From: Acidobacteriota bacterium
GTDB taxonomy: Bacteria > Acidobacteriota > Thermoanaerobaculia > Multivoradales > J023
Reading direction: 5' to 3'
Length of the DNA stretch: 64,000 bases
Assembly (NCBI GenBank): GCA_029263395.1
Contig: JAJCXO010000156.1
Location: forward strand, 62,001-126,000
Shown: in pieces, positions 29,190 to 38,283 of the stretch
Numbering within the stretch: the first letter of the stretch is position 1
Layout: every line of letters starts with the position of its first letter
Position numbers and translations under genes: made by a program
Notes under the pieces: model-generated
Seen by the model: the letters and a program-made list of their open reading frames with translations, nothing else
Told to the model about the DNA's origin: nothing
Databases searched by the model: none

Positions 29190-29474
29190 ATGGCCATCAA
29201 GAAGCTCCCCCAGGAAGAGATCGACCAACAACTCAGCCAGCTGACTGGCTGGACCCTCGAAGGCGGCAAACTCCACAAGGACTATACCTTCGACGACTTC
29301 GTCGCGGCTTTCGGTTTCATGACGAGCGTAGCGTTGGTGGCGGAAGGCATGAACCATCATCCCGAGTGGTTCAATGTCTACAATCGAGTGACCATCGAGC
29401 TCACGACCCACGACGCGGGCGGCCTGAGTCAGCTAGATTTCGCCTTTGCTGCCAAAGCCGACGCTCTGAGCTGA
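29190..29474 (+). CDS. phhB: Pterin-4a-carbinolamine dehydratase
   Basis: The 94-residue protein matches the family end to end: '[20 protein letters not shown]', '[19 protein letters not shown]', '[20 protein letters not shown]' with the active-site histidines, and '[16 protein letters not shown]'. It regenerates the quinonoid pterin after aromatic amino acid hydroxylation. No hydroxylase gene is nearby. The start ATG at 29190 is the conserved one; no strong Shine-Dalgarno precedes it. Confidence 0.95.
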   Translation: MAIKKLPQEEIDQQLSQLTGWTLEGGKLHKDYTFDDFVAAFGFMTSVALVAEGMNHHPEWFNVYNRVTIELTTHDAGGLSQLDFAFAAKADALS

Positions 29475-29476
29475 GC

Positions 29477-30061
29477 TCAGCGGACACGGGCCACAAACAA
29501 TCGCATCACTCCACGAGCCCGACGCGAGTGCGGGTCGATGGTGAAACCAGCCTTGGTCACAGTGGCCTCAGTATCGCGATTCGGGTGACAACCACCAGTA
29601 AACCAGGTCCAGCCTGGCTGCACCCGATCTTGGATCTGGGCGAGTCGTGGCCGGTGATGTCGGACATGCTCCATCATCCTCAAACAGCCGTCTACTGCCA
29701 ACACTCGACCAACCTCTCGCAGGCCACGATGTGGATTCGGTACGCTACAGAATACCAATCCGGACACCACTGTCTCGAAACTCTCGCGGCGAAACGGCAG
29801 CGCTTCGGCGCTTGCAATCACCAACGGTACCGCCGGTGCGCGGCGGCGCGCCGTCCGCACCACTCCAAGATCGGGGTCGAGCGCCATCACCTGGGCTCTG
29901 CTTCCATAGAGTGGCAGGTTGCGCCCAGTGCCGCAACCAACTTCCAGCGTCCGCCCAGTCGCCCCACGGATCAAATTCTGGCGCCAACGCCCTAAACCAA
30001 AGGGCTCCATCAGCGCCATCAACCCATCGTACAGCCAGGGAATCTGCTCGCAGCCTCGCAT
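29477..30061 (-). CDS. Class I SAM-dependent methyltransferase
   Basis: The 194-residue protein has motif I 'TLEVGCGTGRNLPLYG', motif II 'MALDPDLGVVRTARRRA', 'SAEALPFRRESFETVVSGLV' and the post-motif 'GLREVGRVLAVDGCLRMMEH'. It resembles the Methyltransf_11 group near UbiE/phospholipid methyltransferases. It converges on phhB, leaving only two bases between the stop codons, and lies four codons downstream of the cupin gene. The ATG at 30061 was chosen over a TTG two codons earlier. The substrate is unknown. Confidence 0.88.
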   Translation of the reverse strand: MRGCEQIPWLYDGLMALMEPFGLGRWRQNLIRGATGRTLEVGCGTGRNLPLYGSRAQVMALDPDLGVVRTARRRAPAVPLVIASAEALPFRRESFETVVSGLVFCSVPNPHRGLREVGRVLAVDGCLRMMEHVRHHRPRLAQIQDRVQPGWTWFTGGCHPNRDTEATVTKAGFTIDPHSRRARGVMRLFVARVR

Positions 30062-30070
30062 CGGCAAGAG

Positions 30071-30430
30071 TTAGATCCACTCCGGCTGGTCCACCGTCAG
30101 GTCACCACCCGCGGTACCCGTATTCACAGTCGAGGCAGGTTCGAACATCATCAACCACACCTCCTTTTTCGCCACCGGTCGATGCTCGACGCCGCGCGGC
30201 ACGACCAGCATCTCGCCTTCCTCAAGCTCCACGTTACCGTCCCGTAACTCCATCGTCAGCTGGCCCCTGATCACCATGAAGAGCTCGTCTTCTTCGTCAT
30301 GTTGGTGCCACACGAACGGTCCTTCCAACTTGGCTAACTTTACGTGCTGGCCATTGAGCTCGGCGACGATCTTCGGCTGCCAATGTTCGGAAAACAGGCT
30401 GAATTTCTGATCGAGGTTGATCTTGTCCAT
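30071..30430 (-). CDS. Cupin-domain protein
   Basis: The 119-residue protein is a single cupin: motif 1 'FVWHQHDEEDELFMVIRGQL' with H-x-H and E, and motif 2 'EGEMLVVPRGVEHRPVAKKE' with the last His. All expected metal ligands are present. AGGAG lies 11 bases before the ATG at 30430. The methyltransferase starts nine bases downstream, so the two are probably co-transcribed. The enzymatic or binding role is unknown. Confidence 0.9.
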   Translation of the reverse strand: MDKINLDQKFSLFSEHWQPKIVAELNGQHVKLAKLEGPFVWHQHDEEDELFMVIRGQLTMELRDGNVELEEGEMLVVPRGVEHRPVAKKEVWLMMFEPASTVNTGTAGGDLTVDQPEWI

Positions 30431-30585
30431 CGTTGTCAATCTCCTGGGATTCTCATCTTCAACTCTTGGCCCAACGGATTGCGCATCCTACACCCGCCTA
30501 GCAATAAGCGCCGCGACAGCTGAAATCGAGTCGCGAGGAGAGCTGACCGGTGATGATGCGCCCGATCAGCCGACTCGGCCAGGGA

Positions 30586-32274
30586 TCAGAAACCCTTCGC
30601 CAAGCCGGTGCCTCGAGGGTCAGAGGCGCCGGCGAAACGAACCGGTAGGCCGTCGTCGTAGTCGATCGTCAGGCCGTGCGCGTTGCCGAGCTTGCGGAGT
30701 CGAATCTCGTGGCCCATGGCGATGAGTTGATCACGCAGCTCCTGGGGAATCGTCGCTTCGACATCGAGATGGTTCGGCACGTTGAAGGCGATGCGCGGCG
30801 CAGCGATCGCGTCGTAGATATTCATCTCGAAGTCGACCACGTTCATGATCATCTGGGCCACAGTTTGCGTGATGGTGTGACCGCCGGGGGTGCCGACGGC
30901 GACCCATGGTAGGCCATCACGCAGGACGAAGGACGGTGCATCGCTCGACAATTTACGCCGGCCGGGGTGGGCGTCCATCGGGTTACCCTTGGGCTCGAAG
31001 GTGCAGTAGGCGAGGGAGTTGTTAAGCCAGATGCCGGTGCCCTCGGGCATGATGCGGCTACCGAAGAGATTGCCCAAGGTGACCGTGGCGGAGACCACAT
31101 TGCCCCAGCGATCGGCCACTACGAAGTGAGTCGTGTTGGTGTGAGTCCTGACACCGGCGATATCCGAAGCGTCGAAAGGCCGTGCCGCGCTCGGATCGAT
31201 GGCCGAGACCTGCTCTCGCCAATAGTCCTCAGAAAACAATAGCTCGTAGGGTGGCGGCTGCACGTCCGGGTCTCCGGAGTAGGCGAGGCGCGTCCAATAC
31301 GCATGTTTGGTGACTTCGGCAAACCGGTGCAGGTAGGCAAGACTGTTATGCCCTTCAGCCTGCGGGTCGCCAGAGCTCATCATGCCGAGTCGGACCAACA
31401 TGGGGAACGCGCCCGCTGGCGCGGACGGCGTGACAACCTTGTAGCCCCGATAAACAATCGAGATCGGCTGCCACCACTCGGCCTGGTCAGCGACCAGATC
31501 CTGCAAGGCTAGAAAGCCGCCAGCATCTTGCATCGCGGCATCGATAGCCTGGCCCAGCTGGCCACCGTAGATCGCCGACGCTCCGTCTTCAGCAACCAGG
31601 CGTAGCGAGGTGGCCAGATCCGTCTGGATCAATCGATCTCCCGCCGCGAGTGGCGCGCCGTCTTGGCCGTAAAACGCCTTGGCATGTTCGGGAAACTCAG
31701 GATAGGCTCGTTCGATGAAGCCTGCCGCCCGCTCGTCGATGAGGAATCCTTCCTCCGCTACCCGGATCGCGGGCTGCAGCAGCTCGCTCCAGGTCAGTGT
31801 TCCGAAACGCTGCGACATCGCCTCCCAGGCATTGGCGGCACCCGGCGTCGAAATCGCTTTGGCATTGCGGCGGTTCTCTTCGTATCCCGGTGTTGGAGCG
31901 CGATAGGCGTCGGAATCCACGGCCAAAGGAATCTTGCCGCTGGCATCCAAATACAGCGCCTCACCTCTCAACCGATCAAAAACCAGAATTGTCCCGTAGC
32001 CGCCCATACCCGACATCATCGGCTCGACGACATTCAGCGTCGATGCGATAGCGACCGCGGCGTCGAATGCGTTGCCGCCCTTCTCCAGGATCGCTAGCCC
32101 GGCCTCGGTAGCGATCGGATGGGCGGTCGACACCATACCTTGAGTTCCGGTCGTCAACCCGGACGCTTCGCTCACCTCGATTGCCGATGGCTCGGCAACC
32201 GGCACTACCGGCGGCGCACCGTCGCAAGCGGCGAGCAGCCAACACAAGCCAACCATCGTAAGGATTTTTTGCAA
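30586..32274 (-). CDS. ggt: Gamma-glutamyltransferase, lipoprotein form
   Basis: The 562-residue precursor starts at a TTG with GGAGACC upstream and has a lipobox 'LCWLLAAC', so it should be lipid-anchored after export. GGT marks include 'GMVSTAHPIATEAGLAILEK', 'NVVEPMMSGMGGYGTILVF', the autocleavage region 'HTNTTHFVVADRWGNVVSAT' with nucleophile Thr381, and 'GNPMDAHPGRRKLSSDAPSF' plus 'VGTPGGHTITQTVAQ' in the small subunit. It cleaves glutathione and other gamma-glutamyl compounds. Typical GGTs have the same two-subunit layout. Confidence 0.95.
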   Translation of the reverse strand: MQKILTMVGLCWLLAACDGAPPVVPVAEPSAIEVSEASGLTTGTQGMVSTAHPIATEAGLAILEKGGNAFDAAVAIASTLNVVEPMMSGMGGYGTILVFDRLRGEALYLDASGKIPLAVDSDAYRAPTPGYEENRRNAKAISTPGAANAWEAMSQRFGTLTWSELLQPAIRVAEEGFLIDERAAGFIERAYPEFPEHAKAFYGQDGAPLAAGDRLIQTDLATSLRLVAEDGASAIYGGQLGQAIDAAMQDAGGFLALQDLVADQAEWWQPISIVYRGYKVVTPSAPAGAFPMLVRLGMMSSGDPQAEGHNSLAYLHRFAEVTKHAYWTRLAYSGDPDVQPPPYELLFSEDYWREQVSAIDPSAARPFDASDIAGVRTHTNTTHFVVADRWGNVVSATVTLGNLFGSRIMPEGTGIWLNNSLAYCTFEPKGNPMDAHPGRRKLSSDAPSFVLRDGLPWVAVGTPGGHTITQTVAQMIMNVVDFEMNIYDAIAAPRIAFNVPNHLDVEATIPQELRDQLIAMGHEIRLRKLGNAHGLTIDYDDGLPVRFAGASDPRGTGLAKGF

Positions 32275-32301
32275 GGTGGTCTCCTACTGTTGATTCGCCA
32301 T

Positions 32302-33177
32302 TCAAAGAACCCGGCTGAACGTCCCGGCATACAGCGCCCACAGAATCGTACCGTAGCCGGCCAGGTTCATCGCTATCCCAAAGAGACGCATTTCGGCAAC
32401 GGTGTAGACCCGATCCTTGAAGATCACCAACAAGTCTGCCAGCAACCACACCAGGCCGGCAGCCAGGATCGCTGCCAATACAAGGTCGCCAAAAACAAAC
32501 ACCAACAGCCCGCACTCGAAAGCTACCAAGGCGACGATCACGCCCTTGGTCCACCGACGACCCAGCACAGATGCCACAGTGCGACGCCCGCCCTTGCGGT
32601 CTGGTTCGATATCCATGACCTCACCGACCAAGTGCGCATGCACCGTAAAGGCGTAGAGATAAAGGTAAGTCTGCCAGGGCAGCTGTGCTACGCCGTTGAG
32701 TAAAACACTCAAATGGACTAGCAGAAGCACACCGAGCTCGTTTACCAACTCGAGGGGTGGCCGCCCCCGTAAACCCCAGCGCGGATGATTGTAGGCGGCG
32801 TTGACCGCCACGATACCGACCAGGATCCAGGCCATCTCGACCCCTGATTGTGCGATTAGCCAGACGAAGAACGGCAAGTTGACCGCAATAATGGCCCACG
32901 GCAAAGTCCGCCGTTCCCAGGCCTCACCCCGTGCGCCAAACAGAAAGCTGTCCTTGCGTGGATTGAGGCGATCGAGCTCGCTATCGGCGAGATCGTTCCA
33001 ACCGTAAACCAGCAGACTCAGCGGCAACGTAGCGAAGCACAGGCCAACCCAAAACGACTCAGAGGACCACACGTCGGTACCCGCCACTGGCAGCAAGTAG
33101 AGCCATATCCACTGAAAGAACAACCCGGGCCGGGAAGTCTTGAGCCAAAACACCAGCAGGCGCGTGATTCGCGTCAT
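32302..33177 (-). CDS. UbiA-family membrane prenyltransferase
   Basis: About 291 residues with seven to nine transmembrane segments. The two Asp-rich motifs are present: 'YGWNDLADSELDRLNPRKDS' (NDxxDxxxD) and 'VGEVMDIEPDRKGGRRTVAS' (DxxxD). Family members attach prenyl chains to quinone, heme or sugar acceptors. The sequence does not show which acceptor applies; decaprenylphosphoryl-ribose or menaquinone types are possible. An ATG at 33177 begins 'MTRITRLLVFWLKTSRPGLF', the usual N-terminal helix; an upstream ATG at 33231 is in a region of short direct repeats. Confidence 0.85.
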   Translation of the reverse strand: MTRITRLLVFWLKTSRPGLFFQWIWLYLLPVAGTDVWSSESFWVGLCFATLPLSLLVYGWNDLADSELDRLNPRKDSFLFGARGEAWERRTLPWAIIAVNLPFFVWLIAQSGVEMAWILVGIVAVNAAYNHPRWGLRGRPPLELVNELGVLLLVHLSVLLNGVAQLPWQTYLYLYAFTVHAHLVGEVMDIEPDRKGGRRTVASVLGRRWTKGVIVALVAFECGLLVFVFGDLVLAAILAAGLVWLLADLLVIFKDRVYTVAEMRLFGIAMNLAGYGTILWALYAGTFSRVL

Positions 33178-33313
33178 CTCCCTATCGTAAGACACATCGG
33201 ATCGTAAGGCAGATCTGATCACGAGACACATGCAAACCCTGGCTCACTATCAGGTATCCAAGGAAGGACACACGGCCGTCAGCGGCCACGTCCCAAACCC
33301 GAATCATGAGGAG

Positions 33314-34141
33314 ATGCCAGTGAACAGACTGCTTTTCGCGTCCGCTTGTGCCGCGTTCTTGTTATTGCCGGGCTCGGTCTCGGCCGATGTCACCAAGGAA
33401 GACACCTTTGAACGCACCGTTGACCTCGCGATGACCGGCGAAGTGGAGATCGAGACCACCAACGGCAGCATCGAGGTCAACACATGGGACCGCGCAGAAG
33501 TGCAGGTGGTAGCCCGCAAGAAAGCCCGGGCCAATAGCGCGTCGCGGGCGGAGAGCATGCTGAAGGACATCGAGATCCACGTCCGGGAGCTCGGCGGCAA
33601 GGTCCACATCGAAGCAGAGTTGCCACGCTCAGGTTGGTTCGACGACAGCTCGACCAGCGTTGCCTTCAAAATCACCATTCCCGCCGATGCTGAGCTCGAT
33701 GCCAAATCTCAGAACGGCGCGATCGAAGTCAGTGATCTCGGCGGCTCCGCCAAGCTCGACACCCAAAACGGTGCGATCAGCGTTCGCGGAGTTCACGGCG
33801 CGCTCAAAGTGAATAGCAGCAACGGTGCCATCAGCGCCCGCGACATCCATGGCGCTATCCAGGCTGAAACCACCAATGGCCGCATCAATGCGGACATCGC
33901 GACGGCAAACCTGGCCGAAGACGTGAGCTTGAAGACCAGCAACGGATCGGTCGAGCTGCGGGTCGACGCCGGGATCGCTGCCAGCGTCTATGCTCGTACC
34001 AACAATGGTTCAGTCTCGACGGACTTTGAAGGCGGGATCATGGGCGAGCGCCGACGCACCCTCGAAATTGATCTCAACGGCGGCGGACCCCGCGTCGAAC
34101 TACGCAGCTCCAACGGCAGCATTCGCCTGCGAGAACGGTAG
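33314..34141 (+). CDS. Exported DUF4097-type beta-helical protein
   Basis: The 275-residue protein has a signal peptide ('LLFASACAAFLLLPGSVSA') and then the DUF4097/adhesin-like repeats: 'GEVEIETTNGSIEVNTWDRA', 'LDAKSQNGAIEVSDLGGSAK', 'LDTQNGAISVRGVHGALKVN', 'SSNGAISARDIHGAIQAETT'. These NG-turn repeats build a short beta-solenoid. The frame begins earlier, but the ATG at 33314 has GAGGAG and gives the signal peptide. Proteins of this type are widespread, with no defined activity. Confidence 0.9.
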   Translation: MPVNRLLFASACAAFLLLPGSVSADVTKEDTFERTVDLAMTGEVEIETTNGSIEVNTWDRAEVQVVARKKARANSASRAESMLKDIEIHVRELGGKVHIEAELPRSGWFDDSSTSVAFKITIPADAELDAKSQNGAIEVSDLGGSAKLDTQNGAISVRGVHGALKVNSSNGAISARDIHGAIQAETTNGRINADIATANLAEDVSLKTSNGSVELRVDAGIAASVYARTNNGSVSTDFEGGIMGERRRTLEIDLNGGGPRVELRSSNGSIRLRER

Positions 34142-34191
34142 ACAACGGACGAAGAGTCGCGGGTCTGTCCAAAGCCTCGCGACCGCTGAAC

Positions 34192-35538
34192 TCACCGATC
34201 GCGACTTGCCTGCTGCCGCAGTCGTTTGATCTCCGCCAGCCGATCCCCGATCCGTTTCTCGATGCCACGGTCAGTCGGTTGATAAAACACTGTCCCCTGT
34301 AATGCTTCGGGCAGACAGTCGAGACCTCCGACGCCATCCTCGGTGTCGTGAGCATAAACGTAGCCGGCGCCGTAACCGATGTCCTTCATCAATCGCGTCG
34401 GCGCATTACGAATGGTCTTGGGTACCGAGTCGGCCGGTCGTTCGGCGATGGTCTTACGCACCGCGCCGAAGGCTTTGTAAATGGCATTGGACTTGGGCGC
34501 TACCGCCAAATAAACCGTCGCTTGAGCCAGTGCCAGGTCTCCTTCTGGAGAGCCGAGGCGCTGATATGCATCCCAGGCGTCGAGGGTCTGGCGCAGGGCC
34601 CGAGGGTCTGCCAAGCCGATATCCTCACTGGCAAAACGCACCAGACGTCGCGCCACGTAAAGCGGATCTTCGCCAGCTTCGAGCATGCGAGCCAACCAGT
34701 AGACGGCGGCATCGGCATCACTCTCCCGCAACGACTTGTGGAGCGCGGAGATGAGGTTGAAATGTTCTTCACCGGCGCGATCGTAAAGCAACACCTTACG
34801 CTGCGATACCCGCTGCACCGCAGCGGCGTCAACTTGCAAGACGCCTGAAGACACGGCATCCGCCACCACCAGCTCGAGCAAGTTGTACACCTTGCGGGCG
34901 TCACCTGAGGCCAACTGGGCCAAGGTATCCAAAGCCTCATCGTCGAACTCGACGCCATCGCCGCCAACCCCGCGTTCAGCATCAGCGAGAGCGCGTTGAA
35001 TCAGCTGCTTCAGATCCTCAGGGCCGAGAGATTCCAGAATCACAACTCGGCATCGCGATAACAACGCGGCGTTGACTTGGAACGACGGATTCTCGGTGGT
35101 TGCCCCCACCAACACGATGTCGCCACGCTCCACATAGGGCAGGAAGGCGTCCTGCTGGGCCTTGTTGAACCGATGGATTTCATCGACGAACACCAACGTG
35201 CCCCTTCCGTCGACTTGGCGAAGACGCTCGGCGTCGCCCATCACCTGCTTGACCTCTTTGATGCCAGAAGTCACCGCGCTGAACGGCACGAAACGACTGG
35301 CGGTGGCGCGGGCAACAATCCGCGCCAGCGTGGTTTTGCCGGTTCCGGGTGGACCCCACAGCACCATGGACGGCACCCGGTCTTCGGCAATTGCGCGGCG
35401 CAGAAACCCATTCGGACCGACGACCTCGCGTTGCCCCACCACATCGTCGATGGAGTCCGGGCGCAAGCGCTCCGGCAGTGGGGCACCGAGGCCTGACTCC
35501 GCGGGAGCGGAAGGAACCATCTGATCGTCGAACAGCAT
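34192..35538 (-). CDS. rarA: Replication-associated recombination protein RarA (MgsA), AAA+ ATPase
   Basis: The 448-residue protein shows the RarA/WRNIP1 signatures: 'PLPERLRPDSIDDVVGQREV', Walker A 'LWGPPGTGKTTLARIVA', Walker B 'LVFVDEIHRFNKAQQDAFLP', sensor 1 'GATTENPSFQVNAALLSRCR', and the C-terminal 'IGYGAGYVYAHDTEDGVGGL' tetramerisation region. It acts at stalled replication forks. The ATG at 35538 is conserved. It is transcribed convergently with the DUF4097 gene and divergently from the hydrolase at 35597. Confidence 0.96.
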   Translation of the reverse strand: MLFDDQMVPSAPAESGLGAPLPERLRPDSIDDVVGQREVVGPNGFLRRAIAEDRVPSMVLWGPPGTGKTTLARIVARATASRFVPFSAVTSGIKEVKQVMGDAERLRQVDGRGTLVFVDEIHRFNKAQQDAFLPYVERGDIVLVGATTENPSFQVNAALLSRCRVVILESLGPEDLKQLIQRALADAERGVGGDGVEFDDEALDTLAQLASGDARKVYNLLELVVADAVSSGVLQVDAAAVQRVSQRKVLLYDRAGEEHFNLISALHKSLRESDADAAVYWLARMLEAGEDPLYVARRLVRFASEDIGLADPRALRQTLDAWDAYQRLGSPEGDLALAQATVYLAVAPKSNAIYKAFGAVRKTIAERPADSVPKTIRNAPTRLMKDIGYGAGYVYAHDTEDGVGGLDCLPEALQGTVFYQPTDRGIEKRIGDRLAEIKRLRQQASRDR

Positions 35539-35596
35539 ACCGGAGATAGTTTGAACCTCCTAAATCAACCGGTGTTACCTTGCAGCGTCGCATTAT

Positions 35597-36589
35597 ATGG
35601 TCGACACAGCGCGCCAAGGTTCACCGGGTGTTACGATCACCCGCTTCGCGATGATTGCCAAGTCTCCATCCAACCATCCCAACGTCAGCTATGCCGACGT
35701 CAGGTCCACGGGCGTCAAGAACCTGCGCCTGGCTTATGAGACCTTCGGCGATCCCACCGAGCGCCCACTACTGTTGATCATGGGGCTGGCCTCCCAGATG
35801 TTGATCTGGGATGAGGAGTTCTGTGGACAGCTGTTGGACCGCGGGTTTTACGTGATCCGCTTCGACAACCGCGACGTCGGTCTCTCCAGCCGTTGCCGGG
35901 AGCTCGGCAGCCCCAACCTGGTCCGTGCCGCGTTCGACGCCCGCCGCGGCAAGCCCGTTGCGGCGCCCTATTCCCTCGACGACATGGCCGCCGATGTTAT
36001 GGGGTTACTTCACCATCTCGGGATAGAACAGGCTCATCTCGTCGGCGCGTCGATGGGCGGCATGATCGCCCAGACTGCCGCAATCAACTTTCCGCAACGC
36101 GTTCTGAGTCTCACCTCCGCGATGTCGAGCACCGGCAATCCACGGCTACCGCTGCCGACCTGGAAAGCAACCCGAATTTTGATGCGGCGCCCACCCTCCA
36201 CCCGTGACGCGTTCATCAACTACACCACCGAGATGTGGCGCACCATCGGCAGTCCAGGTTACCCGTTCGAGGAAGCGCGTATCCGCCGCCGCTCGGCCCG
36301 AGTCTTCGATCGAGGGCTGCCTGGATCGGGCTCCAAACGCCAACTCGCAGCCATCATCGCCGACGGCGACCGTCGAAAACGGCTGGCGCGCCTCACCCTC
36401 CCGTGCCTGGTTGTCCATGGCCGCGAAGATCCGCTGATCCCTGTCGCCGCTGGCCTCGATACCGCCAAGTCCATCCCTGGTGCAGAGTTGTTACTACTCG
36501 ATGGCGTAGGCCACAACCTACCGCGCCCGGTCTGGTCGCGGATGATTGATGCGGTTTGCTCAATGATTGAACAAGCCGAACAAAGCTAG
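35597..36589 (+). CDS. Alpha/beta hydrolase
   Basis: The 330-residue protein has the fold's landmarks: 'LLLIMGLASQMLIWDEEFC' (oxyanion loop), 'YVIRFDNRDVGLSSRCRELG', nucleophile elbow 'HLVGASMGGMIAQTAAI', acid region 'LVVHGREDPLIPVAAGLDT' and the terminal 'LLDGVGHNLPRPVWSR' His. It resembles epoxide-hydrolase/aclacinomycin-methylesterase-like proteins. An alternative start lies at the ATG at 35651. The stop codon is inside a 16-bp imperfect tandem duplication (36575-36590 and 36591-36606). Confidence 0.9.
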   Translation: MVDTARQGSPGVTITRFAMIAKSPSNHPNVSYADVRSTGVKNLRLAYETFGDPTERPLLLIMGLASQMLIWDEEFCGQLLDRGFYVIRFDNRDVGLSSRCRELGSPNLVRAAFDARRGKPVAAPYSLDDMAADVMGLLHHLGIEQAHLVGASMGGMIAQTAAINFPQRVLSLTSAMSSTGNPRLPLPTWKATRILMRRPPSTRDAFINYTTEMWRTIGSPGYPFEEARIRRRSARVFDRGLPGSGSKRQLAAIIADGDRRKRLARLTLPCLVVHGREDPLIPVAAGLDTAKSIPGAELLLLDGVGHNLPRPVWSRMIDAVCSMIEQAEQS

Positions 36590-36846
36590 AGCCGAACTAA
36601 GCTAGATCCCGCCCCGTTTTGCCATTATCGGCTCAGTGAGGGAGGTCTTGTGGAGCGAGCAAGCAGCGAGCGTGTTTGAGCGTCGCATTCGTTGGCATCT
36701 CGTATCCGTTAGCACCTAAATAACTTAGGCATGCCGCAAGAGATCCGGCGAGTTCCCGGAGCTGCGGCGCAGCCCACAAGGCCGATCGAGCTCTCGATGC
36801 GTTCCTAGAAGAAACCGGGCTAGAGCCTGTGGTACCGTCGTTGCGC

Positions 36847-38283
36847 ATGTCCTCACATCCCTTAGCCGACGGGCTTATCGCCATCGTCAAGAAGGCTTGC
36901 CCAACCTGTGAGCTGGTGGTCCCGGTACTGGAGCAACTTGCCCGCGCCGACATCCCTCTCGCCGTATGGTGTCAGGACGAACCCAACTTCCCTCCCGGAC
37001 TCGATGTCTACGATGACCGCGAGCTCGAAACCTCGTACCGTTTCGGCATTCAGACCGTACCGACCCTGTTGCGCATTGACCAGGAACGCGAGGTGGCACG
37101 CTTGGAAGGCTGGCTGCGCACCGACTGGCAACAGCTGAGCGGTATCGACGATTTGGGGCTGGGACTGCCGCCACAACGCCCGGGCTGCGGTTCATTGTCC
37201 GTGGAGCCAGGGCGCGCCGAACGTCTCGAAGCTCGTTATGGCGATCGCCTAAAGGCACGTCGTATCGAGTTCGGCACGCAAGAGGACGATCACGAGGCAC
37301 TATTCGAACGCGGCTGGACCGACGGCCTACCCGTGGTTCCACCGACCCCAGAGCGAGTGGTCCGCATGCTTGCCGGCACCGATCGACCGAGCGACGAGGT
37401 TGTCGCGCAGATACCTCCCAACCTGGCACCGGGCACCGTCGAGAAGATTGCCATCAACGCCGTCATGGCGGGCTGCAAGCCGGAGTATTTGCCAGTGGTG
37501 CTGGCTGCCGTCGAGGCCGCTTGCCAAGACGCCTTCGGGCTCCACGGTCTGCTGGCGACAACCTTGTCCCACGGTCCGGTGGTAGTGGTCAACGGCCCGA
37601 TTGCCGGCCGCATCGAAATGAATTCCGGACTCAACGCCCTCGGCCAAGGCAACCGCGCCAACGCCACCATCGGCCGTGCGCTACAGTTGGTGGTGCGCAA
37701 CGTCGGCGGTGGTCGTCCGGGTGAAGTCGACCGCGCTTGCCTCGGCAGTCCAGGCAAAATCTCGTTCTGCTTCGCCGAGAACGAAGCCGATTCACCGTGG
37801 GAATCGCTCGCCGTGGAGCGCGGTTTCGCGGCCGATGTTTCAACCGTCACGCTCTTCGGCGGTGAAGCACCACGGGTGATCGTCGACCAACTGTCGCGCA
37901 CTCCAGTATCGCTCGCCAACAGCTTCGCCGCTTGCCTGCGAACCGTCTGTCACCCAAAGTTGCCGATCGTCTTCGATACCATCCTGGTCGTCTCCCCCGA
38001 GCACGCACGTGTCTTCCGTGACGCCGAGTGGTCAAAGGCACACTTGCGAAAGGAGTTGATCGGCCGACTGATGTTGCCCTGGGAAGAACTCGAGCGCGGC
38101 GCAGGCGGCATTGCCGAGGGTGTGCCGGAATCGATGCGTCAGCCAGTTATCCCCAAGTTCCGGCCCAAAGGGCTCCTGATTGTGCATGCCGGAGGCCCAG
38201 CTGGACTGTTCTCAGCAATCATCGGCGGCTGGGTCAACGGTGACACCGGAACCCAACCCGTCACCGTGGAGGTCCGCTCATGA
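36847..38283 (+). CDS. Thioredoxin-fold protein with large uncharacterised C-terminal domain, partner of a UGSC selenoprotein
   Basis: About 478 residues. Residues 1-95 resemble thioredoxin: a redox pair 'KKACPTCELVVPVLEQLA' and a cis-proline loop 'FGIQTVPTLLRIDQEREVAR'. A linker with 'RPGCGSLS' follows. The remaining 330 residues form a conserved-looking domain starting 'WTDGLPVVPPTPERVVRML' and containing 'AINAVMAGCKPEYLPVVLAA', 'GLLATTLSHGPVVVVNGPIA', 'GNRANATIGRALQLVVRNVG' and several Cys residues. No signal peptide is seen. Its stop overlaps the selenoprotein start as ATGA, so translation is coupled. I recognise the domain as one found beside UGSC proteins but know of no assigned reaction. 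A GTG at 36829 is an alternative start. Confidence 0.85.
   Translation: MSSHPLADGLIAIVKKACPTCELVVPVLEQLARADIPLAVWCQDEPNFPPGLDVYDDRELETSYRFGIQTVPTLLRIDQEREVARLEGWLRTDWQQLSGIDDLGLGLPPQRPGCGSLSVEPGRAERLEARYGDRLKARRIEFGTQEDDHEALFERGWTDGLPVVPPTPERVVRMLAGTDRPSDEVVAQIPPNLAPGTVEKIAINAVMAGCKPEYLPVVLAAVEAACQDAFGLHGLLATTLSHGPVVVVNGPIAGRIEMNSGLNALGQGNRANATIGRALQLVVRNVGGGRPGEVDRACLGSPGKISFCFAENEADSPWESLAVERGFAADVSTVTLFGGEAPRVIVDQLSRTPVSLANSFAACLRTVCHPKLPIVFDTILVVSPEHARVFRDAEWSKAHLRKELIGRLMLPWEELERGAGGIAEGVPESMRQPVIPKFRPKGLLIVHAGGPAGLFSAIIGGWVNGDTGTQPVTVEVRS

Noticed and set aside
36633-36953. 106-residue minus-strand frame across the start of the thioredoxin-fold gene
   Set aside because: It overlaps a well-supported gene start and shows no domain.
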